A stretch of DNA of 64,000 nt, from assembly GCF_901543175.1 (NCBI RefSeq), contig NZ_LR594040.1:1116001-1180000 (forward strand), written 5' to 3'. Shown piece after piece: positions 1 through 10,069 of this stretch. The notes under the pieces are model-generated. The model saw only the letters and a list, made by a program, of their open reading frames with translations. It ran no database searches and was not told the origin of the DNA. Origin of the DNA: Streptococcus australis (GTDB lineage Bacteria > Bacillota > Bacilli > Lactobacillales > Streptococcaceae). How positions within the stretch are numbered: position 1 is the stretch's first letter; every line of letters starts with the position of its first letter. The position numbers were made by a program, and so were the translations under genes.

Positions 1-1
1 C

Positions 2-1726
2 GAGGATTTGAGAAACAGCATCCTTGCTCTTGGAATAGGCCTTCCTATTGCCATCTTGATTTCAGAACTGATCAGCCTAATAACCGCTAAAATTGTGGGA
101 CTAGGGATTATTGAGCATCAATTTTCTCTATCTACCACAGCTCTACTCTATACAGTCATCGGCTTCCTAGCCGTCAAATTAGCAGTCTTTGTTCTTTTAA
201 GTGCAAAGACGGCCAATAAAGAAATCGGAAACCTACTATCCTATTCTCCTTCCGGTATGAAGAAAGTTCTACCTAGAGGTATTTATTGGCTTGCTTCTTC
301 CATTGGAATGTTGCTTCTCGGGGCAGCCTATTACTTGGGTATGAGTGGACGAGCTTGGAAGAGTGTCATAACCATGGGCATCACTGTTCTCTTGGGAACT
401 CTAGGAACCATCCTGCTCTTCTTTGGTATGCGTTTATTTATAGACTTTTTGGTCAAGCTTGGAAGCAATCGAAAACTTCATACCTATAATTTTAGACAGA
501 TTCAGGAATTAGTTATCCAGCGCTCAACTATACTGGCCATCTGCTCCCTCTTAATCTTCTCTGCCTTGTGCCTCTTTGGAGCAGGTGTTGCCATTGCAAG
601 CGGCAATTCAGGCAATCAAACCCACGTATTGGATTATACTTTTAGAGATAGCAAGCAAGAAACAGATGAAAATCTTGATATAGACACAGTTAAAAAAGAG
701 CTTGAAGCTACAGGACTAGCATCACAGTTTTCAAAGATTCTGCAAATCAAAGTCGGCAAACCAAAAGAACATGAGTCCGTATCCTTTGAACAGTTCATCA
801 AGGTATTGAAAGAGCAAAAAGACAGTAAAAACAAGGAAATCTTAGTCCATAATTTCCAAAAATATATAAGTTGCCACCTTTTGCCACTCTCTGAATACAA
901 TGAGCTTAGAAAGGCTGCAAACCTCCCTCCTCTAGAATTAACTAGTAAGGAAGCCTACTTGTATATGGGGAAAGATTTTCTACCTGATGAGAACTTGGTT
1001 AACTCTGTTCTGAAAGCAACCCCTCAAATCAAAGTCATGGGAAATGATATAAAATTGATTGGAGAGGTACAGTCTTTACCAATTGTAACGGACCGTGAGG
1101 TAACCCTCTCTGTCGCTCTCATTCTTCCAGATGAGGCCTTTATGAACTATACTGACAGTAAATACTCAAACTATGTCAGTGGCATCCTAGCTCCTAATCT
1201 TGTCAAGGAAAAAGGCTTGATGAGAGCTATCTCAGATGCCAATGAAAAGCTAAATCAAACCTCTCTTGGTTATGAAAGCTATATACAAAATATGGGAAGA
1301 CAATTATTTTATATTATCTCTGCCAGCTATATTACTATTTATCTGGCAATCATCTTCCTTGTTGTCGCAAATACAATTATCGGCGTCCAGTTTATGATGG
1401 GACAAAGACAATCCTACAGACGATACCAAACCTTGATTCATCTTGGCGCCAACTATGAAACTCTTTGTAAATCGTCAGAAAAGCAAGTCAACTGGTATTT
1501 CGGTCTACCAATAGCCCTCGCACTTATCAGCAGTAGCTTCGGTGTGAGCTCCCTCCTCACAGGAATAGTACCTGCTAGTGTAAGAATGGACATGGGGCAG
1601 AAATTTATCACAGCCATGCTGATCGTACTGCTCTTAGCTGGTTTTGAAGTCATCTATATCAGAATTGTAAAGAAAAATAGTAACAAGTACTTGTTATCCT
1701 TAATGGAACCAAAAAGACAAGAATAA
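2..1726 (+). CDS. BceB-type ABC transporter permease, 5' end missing
   Basis: This is the membrane permease of a peptide-antibiotic detoxification ABC transporter of the FtsX/MacB (BceB/VraG) type. The frame is open to the first base of the window, so the true start lies upstream; family members are about 660 residues and about 575 are seen here. The visible part has several membrane segments, then a large extracytoplasmic domain (roughly residues 200-430 of the visible part), then three C-terminal membrane segments; that large domain is the hallmark of BceB permeases. The response regulator and short-input kinase that follow within 35 bp form the usual Bce module partner. The ATPase gene is presumably just upstream, outside the window. 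Expected role: protection against bacitracin, lantibiotics or other lipid-II binding peptides; the exact substrate cannot be read from sequence. Confidence 0.9.
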   Translation, partial: EDLRNSILALGIGLPIAILISELISLITAKIVGLGIIEHQFSLSTTALLYTVIGFLAVKLAVFVLLSAKTANKEIGNLLSYSPSGMKKVLPRGIYWLASSIGMLLLGAAYYLGMSGRAWKSVITMGITVLLGTLGTILLFFGMRLFIDFLVKLGSNRKLHTYNFRQIQELVIQRSTILAICSLLIFSALCLFGAGVAIASGNSGNQTHVLDYTFRDSKQETDENLDIDTVKKELEATGLASQFSKILQIKVGKPKEHESVSFEQFIKVLKEQKDSKNKEILVHNFQKYISCHLLPLSEYNELRKAANLPPLELTSKEAYLYMGKDFLPDENLVNSVLKATPQIKVMGNDIKLIGEVQSLPIVTDREVTLSVALILPDEAFMNYTDSKYSNYVSGILAPNLVKEKGLMRAISDANEKLNQTSLGYESYIQNMGRQLFYIISASYITIYLAIIFLVVANTIIGVQFMMGQRQSYRRYQTLIHLGANYETLCKSSEKQVNWYFGLPIALALISSSFGVSSLLTGIVPASVRMDMGQKFITAMLIVLLLAGFEVIYIRIVKKNSNKYLLSLMEPKRQE

Positions 1727-1758
1727 AATTTAAAAAGCGAGGAAAAGGAGGAACTAAT

Positions 1759-2448
1759 ATGAAGCATATTCTGGTAATTGAAGATGAAGCCTTGATTCGA
1801 GATGAAATTGTCATCTTGTTAGAGAAAGCGGGTTATCAGGTTGATAAGTTGACTGACTTCAAAGATACAACCCAGCAAGTGCTGCAATACGATACAGATC
1901 TAATCATACTGGATTTGAATTTACCGGGAGAAACAGGTTTTCAAATTTGTAAAAATCTCAAGTCAAAACGCTCTGTGCCTATATTGGTTCTCACCTCTCG
2001 TGAACAACTAAAAGATGAAATCTACGCCCTGAAATTAGGGGCAGATGAGTATCTAACAAAACCTTTCAAGAAAGAAAGATTTCTGGCACGTATAGAAAAT
2101 ATCTTGAAACGCTATGAAGGCAGACAAAATCTACTTGAAAAAGATAATTTTCTGCTGGATAGACAGACCTATGCCCTTTATATCAATGGACATTCGATTT
2201 TACTCCCCCAAAATCAAGGAAAATTGTTAGAAATCTTATTAGTGGCAACTGATTCTGTCGTCACAAAAGAAGAACTAAGCATGAAACTGTGGAATACAAC
2301 TGAGTTCATCGATGAAAATGCCCTTCAAGTAAATATTGCAAGGCTCAAAAAGGTGATGAAACAGGCTGGCATTGCCCTTCAAGTCAAGTCCGTCAGAGGT
2401 ATTGGTTACAAGCTAGAAGAGGTAAGTCCAGATGAAACAGAATCTTAA
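1759..2448 (+). CDS. OmpR-family response regulator of a Bce-type two-component system
   Basis: A 229-residue response regulator. The N-terminal receiver domain has the acidic pair near residues 8-10, the phospho-acceptor Asp52 (in ILDLNLPG) and the conserved Lys101 (LTKPF). The C-terminal half is a winged-helix DNA-binding domain ending in the typical VRGIGYKLE. A strong ribosome site (aaaaggaggaa) precedes the ATG. It lies 32 bp after the permease gene and overlaps the kinase gene by 17 bp, so the three are probably co-transcribed. It most resembles the pneumococcal regulator of TCS01, which is linked to antimicrobial peptide resistance; that assignment is from memory of the family. Predicted role: activation of the adjacent transporter when the kinase senses transporter flux. 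Confidence 0.93.
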   Translation: MKHILVIEDEALIRDEIVILLEKAGYQVDKLTDFKDTTQQVLQYDTDLIILDLNLPGETGFQICKNLKSKRSVPILVLTSREQLKDEIYALKLGADEYLTKPFKKERFLARIENILKRYEGRQNLLEKDNFLLDRQTYALYINGHSILLPQNQGKLLEILLVATDSVVTKEELSMKLWNTTEFIDENALQVNIARLKKVMKQAGIALQVKSVRGIGYKLEEVSPDETES

Positions 2449-3430
2449 ATATCTAGCTGCCTATCTGCCCTGGTTACTTGTTCTTTTAGCATTTGATCTA
2501 TTCACAGCTGTCCTGCTTTGGCTTTCAGATTTGAGAATGTTTCAAGCCCTCATCCTTCTCTATCTTTTAGCTACCGTCCTGCTCTTTTTCATCCTATCAT
2601 TCCTACTTATAAGAAAAGAAAGAAAAAAATCCGCTGCCTATAAATCCTTCATAGCCAATCCCAAGACGGATACTGAGCTTGAATTATTGCATTTATCAAG
2701 TGCCTCAGAGAAAGAAAGCATTGAAAAAATGGCAGATACACTTTATCAAAAGCAAGTTGAAATAGGAAAGCTCAACTCATTACTAGCTGAGTACGAGGAC
2801 TATGTTGAAAAATGGGCGCATGAGATTAAACTCCCTCTATCACTTCTTTCCCTCCTTTTAGACAATCAAAGCGACCAGTTGCCTGAGGATACAGCTTTTA
2901 AGTTGGACTATGTGAAAAATCAAATCCAAGGAAATGTATCACAGATCTTATTCTATTATAGGGTGAAAAGTGAAAAAAATGATTTTCTATTTGAAGATCT
3001 TGACTTAGAAGAGTGTATCCAAGATCTTTTGGAAAACTTTGATCCCTTGCTCAAAGAAAAGAATTTTACGATTAAGTTAGAAAACATACAAGGAACCTGC
3101 TACACCGATCAACGCAGTTTTGAATTTATCCTCTCTCAAATCCTAGCCAACGCCCTTAAATATAGCTCTGACAAGCCTGAACTCAATATTTCTATGTCAA
3201 GAGAGAAGGGACACACAAGTCTGATTATTAGGGATAATGGTTGCGGAGTTAAAGCTTGCGACCTCCCTCATATCTTTGAAAAAGGCTTTACAGGTGATTC
3301 AGGTGATACAAGAAAAAAATCAACAGGCATGGGACTCTACCTGGTCAAACAATTAGCAGATGCTTTAAAAATTGACATCGCAGTAAAATCCGAATGGATG
3401 CAAGGATTTGAGATCACCCTTTCTATTTAG
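2432..3430 (+). CDS. Intramembrane-sensing histidine kinase (BceS type)
   Basis: A 332-residue sensor kinase. Two membrane helices (about 10-31 and 36-60) are joined by only a few residues, so there is almost no extracellular sensor; this is the intramembrane-sensing architecture in which the transporter itself is the sensor. The phospho-acceptor His130 sits in KWAHEIKLPLS. The ATPase domain shows the N box (ILANALKYS), G1 (DNGCGV) and G2 (STGMGLYLV). The start overlaps the regulator gene by 17 bp, giving translational coupling. Its phosphotransfer partner is almost certainly the preceding regulator. The gene is followed by a terminator shared with convergent ffh. Confidence 0.93.
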   Translation: MKQNLKYLAAYLPWLLVLLAFDLFTAVLLWLSDLRMFQALILLYLLATVLLFFILSFLLIRKERKKSAAYKSFIANPKTDTELELLHLSSASEKESIEKMADTLYQKQVEIGKLNSLLAEYEDYVEKWAHEIKLPLSLLSLLLDNQSDQLPEDTAFKLDYVKNQIQGNVSQILFYYRVKSEKNDFLFEDLDLEECIQDLLENFDPLLKEKNFTIKLENIQGTCYTDQRSFEFILSQILANALKYSSDKPELNISMSREKGHTSLIIRDNGCGVKACDLPHIFEKGFTGDSGDTRKKSTGMGLYLVKQLADALKIDIAVKSEWMQGFEITLSI

Positions 3431-3482
3431 TAATTTTTCGATTAAGAAAATTGCCTAAGCATAGAAAGCACATATTTTATAT

Positions 3483-3514
3483 AAAAAAGGAAAGCACTTC
3501 TGCTTCCCTTTTTT
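3483..3514. terminator. Bidirectional terminator between the kinase gene and ffh
   Basis: An A-rich/T-rich inverted repeat: aaaaaaggaaagca, a cttc loop, then tgcttcccttttttt, with one mismatch in the stem. It lies between convergent genes and touches the ffh stop codon, and it has T runs on both strands. Confidence 0.85.
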
Positions 3515-5084
3515 ATTTGCGTTTCTTCTTCGCTTTTTTCATTTTGTTGGCCATACGTTTCATAGACTGTTTCATGGCAAATTCACCGATTTTACCTTTG
3601 AGTCCACCACCAAACATCTGGCTCATATCTGGCATTCCTGCTCCTCCAAGTGCTGACAAGTCAGGCATGCCACCCTGTCCCATCATTCCTTCAAGGGCAG
3701 ACATATCCATGCCACCCATATTTGGCATGTTTTTAGGAAGGTTATTTGGATTGATTCCCATTTGCTTCATCATCTTGTTCATATCACCAGACATGACACC
3801 CTGCATGAGCTGTTTGGCCTGGTTAAAGTCCTTGATGAATTTATTGACTTCGACAAAGGTATTTCCAGAACCTGCAGCGATACGACGACGACGGCTTGGA
3901 TTTAACAAATCAGGATTTTCACGCTCTTCAGGTGTCATCGAAGATACGATGGCACGTTTGCGAGCAATCTGGCGCTCATCGACCTTCATATTTTGAAGGG
4001 CAGGGTTGTTAGCCATACCTGGAATCATCTTGAGCAAGTCTTCCATCGGCCCCATGTTTTGCACCTGATCCAATTGATCAATGAAATCATTGAAATCAAA
4101 AGTGTTTTCACGCATCTTCTCAGCCATTTCAAGAGCTTTTTGCTCATCGTATTCTTGAGAAGCTTTCTCGATCAAGGTCAGCATATCCCCCATACCGAGG
4201 ATACGGCTAGACATGCGGTCAGGGTGGAAGGTTTCGATATCTGTAATCTTTTCACCTGTACCAGTGAACTTGATAGGTTTTCCAGTGATGTGACGAACAG
4301 ACAGAGCCGCACCACCACGAGTATCTCCATCAATCTTGGTAAGGATGACACCAGTCACTTCCAACTGAGCATTAAACTCACGGGCGACATTGGCCGCTTC
4401 CTGACCGATCATGGCATCAACGACGAGTAGGATTTCATTTGGTTGGGCCAAGGCCTTAACATCACGAAGCTCATTCATCAAGAGCTCATCAATCTGCAAA
4501 CGCCCTGCCGTATCAATCAAGACATAGTCGTTGTGGTTGGCTTGCGCTTGTTCCAAACCTTGTCGAACAATCTCAACAGCTGGTACTTCTGTTCCAAGAG
4601 CGAAAACTGGTACATCAATCTGCTGTCCAAGTGTTTTCAGCTGATCGATGGCAGCTGGACGATAGATGTCCGCAGCAATCATCAAAGGTCGTGCATTTTC
4701 TTCCTTCTTGAGTTTGTTAGCCAGCTTACCAGCAAAGGTTGTTTTACCAGCCCCCTGCAAACCGACCATCATGATAATGGTAGGAATCTTAGGTGACTTG
4801 ATAATCTCAGCCGTATCAGAACCTAAAACAGCTGTCAATTCCTCATCAACGATTTTAATAATCTGTTGTGCTGGATTAAGAGTATCAATGACCTCATGTC
4901 CGACTGCACGTTCACGAACTTTCTTGATAAAGTCCTTTACAACAGGCAAAGCAACGTCGGCTTCCAGTAAGGCTAGACGAATCTCTTTAGTCGCTTCTTG
5001 GACATCCGCCTCAGAAATTTTTCCTTTTTTACGTAGATTTTTAAAGACGTTCTGTAAACGTTCTGTTAAACTTTCAAATGCCAT
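3513..5084 (-). CDS. ffh: Signal recognition particle GTPase Ffh
   Basis: A 523-residue SRP54 family protein that binds signal sequences of nascent membrane and secreted proteins together with the small SRP RNA and delivers ribosomes to FtsY. An N-terminal four-helix N domain is followed by the GTPase domain with P-loop GLQGAGKTT (near residue 108), DTAGR and TKIDGD motifs. The C-terminal M domain is rich in Met and Gly (for example GGMDMSALEGMMGQGG) and ends in a lysine-rich tail. The ATG follows a gaggaag ribosome site, 11 bp after ylxM. The ylxM-ffh pair is the conserved Firmicute arrangement. The SRP RNA gene is not in the window. Confidence 0.97.
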   Translation of the reverse strand: MAFESLTERLQNVFKNLRKKGKISEADVQEATKEIRLALLEADVALPVVKDFIKKVRERAVGHEVIDTLNPAQQIIKIVDEELTAVLGSDTAEIIKSPKIPTIIMMVGLQGAGKTTFAGKLANKLKKEENARPLMIAADIYRPAAIDQLKTLGQQIDVPVFALGTEVPAVEIVRQGLEQAQANHNDYVLIDTAGRLQIDELLMNELRDVKALAQPNEILLVVDAMIGQEAANVAREFNAQLEVTGVILTKIDGDTRGGAALSVRHITGKPIKFTGTGEKITDIETFHPDRMSSRILGMGDMLTLIEKASQEYDEQKALEMAEKMRENTFDFNDFIDQLDQVQNMGPMEDLLKMIPGMANNPALQNMKVDERQIARKRAIVSSMTPEERENPDLLNPSRRRRIAAGSGNTFVEVNKFIKDFNQAKQLMQGVMSGDMNKMMKQMGINPNNLPKNMPNMGGMDMSALEGMMGQGGMPDLSALGGAGMPDMSQMFGGGLKGKIGEFAMKQSMKRMANKMKKAKKKRK

Positions 5085-5095
5085 TTTTCTTCCTC

Positions 5096-5428
5096 TTATT
5101 CTCTATTATCAATGCTTGTTAAAACTTCTATCTGCTCCTGCAGAAAGTCATCCTTAGGATATCGCTCCAAGATCTGGTCAAAAATCTGACTGCGGACAAT
5201 GTAGTCTGAGTACATGTGTAATTTCATCTCATAGTCTTCCAGAATCTTTTCTGTCCGCTTAATATTGTCATAAACAGCTTGGCGACTGACACCGAATTCT
5301 TCAGCAATCTCAGCAAGACTGTAATCATCTGCATAATAAAGCTCTATATAGTTCATCTGCTTATCAGTCAAAAGCGCAGCATAAAATTCAAAAAGCGCAT
5401 TCATGCGATTGGTTTTTTCGATTTCCAT
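5096..5428 (-). CDS. ylxM: YlxM family helix-turn-helix protein (UPF0122)
   Basis: A 110-residue helix-turn-helix protein resembling sigma factor region 4 (motif around residues 20-60, including [20 protein letters not shown]). In streptococci YlxM works with the SRP and affects Ffh-RNA interaction and GTPase activity. It is the first gene of the ylxM-ffh operon. The likely ATG at 5428 has no Shine-Dalgarno and lies only 7 nt after an extended -10 box, so the mRNA is probably leaderless (see findings). Conserved length and context make the identification secure. Confidence 0.92.
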   Translation of the reverse strand: MEIEKTNRMNALFEFYAALLTDKQMNYIELYYADDYSLAEIAEEFGVSRQAVYDNIKRTEKILEDYEMKLHMYSDYIVRSQIFDQILERYPKDDFLQEQIEVLTSIDNRE

Positions 5429-5435
5429 AACATTT

Positions 5436-5444
5436 ATTATACCA
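5436..5444 (-). promoter_or_regulatory. Extended -10 promoter of ylxM
   Basis: TGGTATAAT reads on the minus strand, followed by 7 nt and then the ylxM ATG. No convincing -35 box is seen, as is common with TGn-extended -10 elements in streptococci. Transcription would begin at, or one base before, the start codon. Confidence 0.7.
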
Positions 5445-5498
5445 AAAAATCTATCATATCGCTATACTAGAAGGTCTTCTTAAAAAAATAGAATGAAA

Positions 5499-5527
5499 AA
5501 AAGAACCTTGCAAAGCAAGATTCTTTT
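5499..5527 (-). terminator. Terminator of tuf
   Basis: Stem of 13 bp with one mismatch (aaaagaaccttgc / gcaagattctttt) and an aaa loop, 44 bp past the tuf stop codon. The minus strand continues in T-rich sequence. Confidence 0.8.
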
Positions 5528-5570
5528 AGTGTCTGACTTAAATAATTGTTCTTCTGGGAACTAAATCGAA

Positions 5571-6767
<1,197 letters not shown>

Positions 6768-6838
6768 TTGAGTAAAAGCCTCCAATAAAATATATTTTAT
6801 AGATAGACAGTAGGCAATACAGTCTAACTTTCCTTACT

Positions 6839-6866
6839 ATTTTATCAAATTTCAGCTAAATTGCAA
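6839..6866 (-). promoter_or_regulatory. Promoter of tuf
   Basis: On the minus strand TTGCAA (6861-6866) and TAAAAT (6839-6844) are 16 bp apart, with TGa extending the -10 box. About 70 bp of untranslated leader would precede the tuf start. This is the only strong sigma-A site I see in the 238-bp gap. Confidence 0.7.
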
Positions 6867-6983
6867 GTGTTTTACACATATTTTGTGAATTATTCTAAAT
6901 CTCATAATTTTCCATTCTTTTCCTTCTCCAACGGAATCATTTTAAACACTTTTGACCAGACTAACCTCAAGTCCTTTTATCAA

Positions 6984-7007
6984 AAAAATCAGGTCTCCCT
7001 GATTTTT
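6984..7007. terminator. Terminator at the 3' end of the AI-2E family gene
   Basis: A perfect 10-bp stem (aaaaatcagg / cctgattttt) with a tctc loop. It overlaps the stop codon of the minus-strand membrane protein gene and separates it from tuf. Confidence 0.8.
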
Positions 7008-8121
7008 AGATTAATTCTGATTTTTCTTGTTCTTTTTCTTTGGCTTCTTTATGATTTTCATATAATTTCGCCAAGAACTTAGTAATTTCTTTTAGGATAG
7101 AATAAGTTGGCACTGCTACAATCATTCCGATAACACCGTAAATATTGCTAGATAACAAGAGAAGAACCAGAATGGTGATTGGATGAACCTTCATAACCCC
7201 TCCAACGATACGAGGGTAGAGGATATTCCCATCCACTTGTTGGATAATCAACATATAAATTACTGCAATGAGAACCTTGTGGGGATCAGTAAAGACGTTG
7301 GCAATAATCATAGGAATCAGACCGATACTTGGTCCAACATAGGGAATAAGATTTGCCAAACCAGAAAAAATGGCAAAGACCAGAGCATATTTCAACCCAA
7401 TCGTACCGTATCCAATATAGGCCAAACATCCGATGATAACAGCATCAATCGCAATTCCGCTGATATAACGTGCGATAGTGGCGTTCAAATTCTTCAATAG
7501 ACTGGAGAAGTTTAATTTATCATGTTTTAGGACTGTTCGTTCCATCATTGGAAGGAACTTATGACCATCAAGCAAGAAATAAATCAAAAAGACTGGTGTC
7601 ATAATGAGAATCAAAACAGTACTAAACAAGGCCGAAAGAACGCTGCCTAAACTATTGCTCACACTGTTGAGAATGTTTTGTAAAATATCAACATAAGATA
7701 AATTCAACTGTTGAATGGCTTTTTGAATATCAATATTTTGGAAAATAGGATTCATCGATAAATCAATAACCAAATCTTGCAAGCGGCTATAGATATTCTG
7801 GCTAGAAATAATCAAGCTTGTCAACTGATTGATCAAAATCGGTAGCAAGTAGACTACCCCTACTACTATTGTACCAATCAAGGCACAAAGAGTGATGAGC
7901 ACACCTATCAAACGATTGACTCTACATTTCTTTTCTAAAAATGTTACGATGGGATTTGTCAGGTAATAGAAAAATCCTCCGAGCAAAAATGGAATCATAA
8001 TGGTATTGGCGACCATCACAAAAGGTGTGACAATCGCCCCCATCTCTCTCCAAAGATATAAAATAAGAGTTAGTAGTAAAATTTCAGCTGTCCAAAAAAA
8101 TAACTTGTTTCTACGGAACAT
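7006..8121 (-). CDS. AI-2E family transporter (PerM/YdbI-like membrane protein)
   Basis: A 371-residue polytopic membrane protein of the AI-2E/PerM family (formerly UPF0118). Hydrophobic segments occur near residues 9-30, 38-58, 70-95 and 145-180, with a cluster over 215-335; a polar stretch rich in Asn and Ile (about 95-150) is the typical extracytoplasmic part. The GLANLIPYVGPSIG motif and PTYSILKEI end region are family signatures. Family members export autoinducer-2 in one case and act as sodium/proton antiporters in others, so the substrate here is unknown. Start ATG has a ggagg ribosome site 5 nt upstream. It is a single-gene unit between divergent dacA and tuf. Confidence 0.88.
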   Translation of the reverse strand: MFRRNKLFFWTAEILLLTLILYLWREMGAIVTPFVMVANTIMIPFLLGGFFYYLTNPIVTFLEKKCRVNRLIGVLITLCALIGTIVVGVVYLLPILINQLTSLIISSQNIYSRLQDLVIDLSMNPIFQNIDIQKAIQQLNLSYVDILQNILNSVSNSLGSVLSALFSTVLILIMTPVFLIYFLLDGHKFLPMMERTVLKHDKLNFSSLLKNLNATIARYISGIAIDAVIIGCLAYIGYGTIGLKYALVFAIFSGLANLIPYVGPSIGLIPMIIANVFTDPHKVLIAVIYMLIIQQVDGNILYPRIVGGVMKVHPITILVLLLLSSNIYGVIGMIVAVPTYSILKEITKFLAKLYENHKEAKEKEQEKSELI

Positions 8122-8207
8122 AGGCGCCTCCTTCTTTCTATTTTACCATAATTCTTCAAAAATATAAGATGGCTTTACTATAAAAACGAGAATATTTTTT
8201 CGCTTTA

Positions 8208-8216
8208 TGATAGAAT
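8208..8216 (+). promoter_or_regulatory. Extended -10 promoter of dacA
   Basis: TGATAGAAT on the plus strand is followed 9 nt later by the dacA ATG, leaving an untranslated leader of about 2-3 nt and no ribosome site. No convincing -35 box is visible. Confidence 0.5.
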
Positions 8217-8225
8217 AAAACTACT

Positions 8226-9470
8226 ATGAAGAAAATAATTTTATCCTTACTAACTCTTATCATTTTTGGTACAACCATTCCTACTGTATCTGCGCAAGAT
8301 TTTGATGTTGCTGCCAAACATGCCATTGCTGTTGAAGCAAACACTGGAAAAATTCTCTACGAGAAAGATGCTACTCAAGCTGTTGAAATTGCTTCTATCA
8401 CCAAGATTCTCACTGTCTACCTAGTCTATGAAGCCTTGGAGCAAGGTACAATTAGCCTATCTACCCCAGTTGATATCTCTGACTATCCATACCAACTCAC
8501 AACCAATTCTGAGGCTAGCAATGTTCCTATGGAAGCGCGTAAGTACACAGTGGAACAATTATTGGAAGCGACTCTAGTATCAAGTGCCAATAGTGCAGCA
8601 ATTGCTCTTGCTGAAAAAATTGCTGGTTCAGAGAAAGACTTCGTTGACAAAATGAGAGCGAAACTTCTTGAATGGGGTATCCAAGATGCTACTATTGTCA
8701 ATACTACTGGGCTTAATAACGAAACACTTGGAAATAATATCTATCCTGGTTCTAAAAAGGATGAGGAAAACAAATTAAGTGCTTACGATGTGGCCATCAT
8801 CGCTCGAAACCTCATCAGAGATTATCCTCAAGTTTTAGAAATTACCAAGAAATCTTCATCAACATTTGCTGGTATGGAAATTCACTCTACTAACTATATG
8901 TTGGAAGGAATGCCAGCATATCGAGGTGGAGTAGATGGGCTCAAAACTGGTACAACAGACAAGGCTGGAGCTTCTTTCGTTGGAACAACTACCGAAAAAG
9001 GGATGCGAATCATCACTGTTGTCCTAAACGCTGACCAGCAAAACAGTAATCCTTACGCTCGCTTTACTGCTACTTCTTCTCTCTTGGACTATATAACATC
9101 TAATTATGCTCCCAAAACAATTGTCCAGAAAGGAGAGGCCTACAAAGATAGCAAAGTTTCTGTACTTGATGGGAAGGAAGATACCGTAACTGCTGTTGCT
9201 AAATCTGATATCACTGTCATTCAACGATTGGGAAGTCGAGCATCATCAAGCCTGCAGTTCACTCCAAAAACCAAGACCGAGACAGCGCCACTAGAAGCTG
9301 AAACTGTTGTTGGTCATCTAACCTATGATGATCAAGATTTGGTTGGTCAAGGCTACCTCACTTCCGAAAAACCATCTTTTGAAATGGTTTCTGAAAAGAA
9401 AGTTGAAAAAGCCTTCTTCTTAAAAGTTTGGTGGAATCAATTTATCCGCTTTATCAATGAAAAACTATAA
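8226..9470 (+). CDS. dacA: D-alanyl-D-alanine carboxypeptidase (PBP3)
   Basis: A low-molecular-mass penicillin-binding protein that removes the terminal D-Ala from peptidoglycan stem pentapeptides and so limits cross-linking. Length 414 residues matches streptococcal PBP3. A signal peptide ends near VSA-QD (residue 23). The acyl-enzyme motifs are in place: Ser57-Ile-Thr-Lys60, Ser119-Ala-Asn121 and a Lys-Thr-Gly in GLKTGTTDKAG (near 240). A beta-rich C-terminal domain and a terminal amphipathic helix (KVWWNQFIRFINEKL) for membrane attachment follow. The gene is monocistronic and ends at a strong terminator. The start lacks a ribosome site, and the mRNA may be nearly leaderless. Confidence 0.96.
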   Translation: MKKIILSLLTLIIFGTTIPTVSAQDFDVAAKHAIAVEANTGKILYEKDATQAVEIASITKILTVYLVYEALEQGTISLSTPVDISDYPYQLTTNSEASNVPMEARKYTVEQLLEATLVSSANSAAIALAEKIAGSEKDFVDKMRAKLLEWGIQDATIVNTTGLNNETLGNNIYPGSKKDEENKLSAYDVAIIARNLIRDYPQVLEITKKSSSTFAGMEIHSTNYMLEGMPAYRGGVDGLKTGTTDKAGASFVGTTTEKGMRIITVVLNADQQNSNPYARFTATSSLLDYITSNYAPKTIVQKGEAYKDSKVSVLDGKEDTVTAVAKSDITVIQRLGSRASSSLQFTPKTKTETAPLEAETVVGHLTYDDQDLVGQGYLTSEKPSFEMVSEKKVEKAFFLKVWWNQFIRFINEKL

Positions 9471-9497
9471 AAAAATCGCGATTTTTCGCGATTTTTT
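9470..9497 (+). terminator. Terminator of dacA
   Basis: A perfect 12-bp stem (aaaaaatcgcga / tcgcgatttttt) with a tttt loop starts at the last base of the dacA stop codon. Its symmetry lets it also serve the convergent thioredoxin gene. Confidence 0.9.
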
Positions 9498-9511
9498 CGT
9501 ATTCTTTAGGT

Positions 9512-10057
9512 TTATTTCATCTCTTTAAAAGCTGCTTCAGCATCTGCATTGCTAATAGCACCAAATTGGATTTTTCCAATTTTTCCTTGACTGTCAATCA
9601 AGTATTCTGTTGGAATACTACGAATTTGGTAGGCTTGGAAGGTAGTTGCCTTGGTATCATATAGAACTGGTATATCCTTGTAGCCTTGTTCTTGGTACCA
9701 TTTTGGAAACTCATCAACTGTTTTTTCACCTTGTAATCCTGGTGCGACGACACTTAGTATTTCAAAGTCTCGATCTTGTTTTGCAGCTAATTCCATCAAC
9801 TCGGGCATACTCTTTCGACAAGGACCACACCAAGAAGCCCAGAATTTCAAATAGACTTTTTTGCCCTTATAGTCTGATAACTTGACTTCTTTGCCATCCA
9901 TAGACTGCAAGGTGAAGTCTGGTGCATCCTTTCCTACTGCGATTTGTTGTACAGCAGGCTGTTTGGGATTTTCTGATTGTTTGGTTTCTTTTTCGCCACA
10001 GGCAATCAACAAAAATAATGACATGAGGCTCAATCCTGCAAAAATAACTTTTTTCAT
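9512..10057 (-). CDS. Extracellular thioredoxin-like lipoprotein (TlpA/Etrx family)
   Basis: A 181-residue surface thiol-disulfide oxidoreductase. A lipoprotein signal peptide ends in the lipobox LLIAC (Cys20). The thioredoxin fold carries the active site WCGPC in FWASWCGPCRKSMPEL, and a cis-Pro region in RSIPTEYLID. The gene lies directly after ccdA (12-bp gap), so electrons would pass from cytoplasmic thioredoxin through CcdA to this protein, which in pneumococcus (Etrx proteins) keeps surface methionine sulfoxide reductase reduced. It corresponds best to the Etrx2/CcdA2 pair of S. pneumoniae, since no msrAB gene is adjacent; this is from memory of that system. Confidence 0.92.
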   Translation of the reverse strand: MKKVIFAGLSLMSLFLLIACGEKETKQSENPKQPAVQQIAVGKDAPDFTLQSMDGKEVKLSDYKGKKVYLKFWASWCGPCRKSMPELMELAAKQDRDFEILSVVAPGLQGEKTVDEFPKWYQEQGYKDIPVLYDTKATTFQAYQIRSIPTEYLIDSQGKIGKIQFGAISNADAEAAFKEMK

Positions 10058-10069
10058 CTTTTTCTCCTT

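Noticed and set aside
3451..5157. Plus-strand ORFs of 117-181 codons opposite ffh
   Set aside because: They are antisense shadows of a well-conserved gene, lack ribosome sites and encode no recognisable motif.
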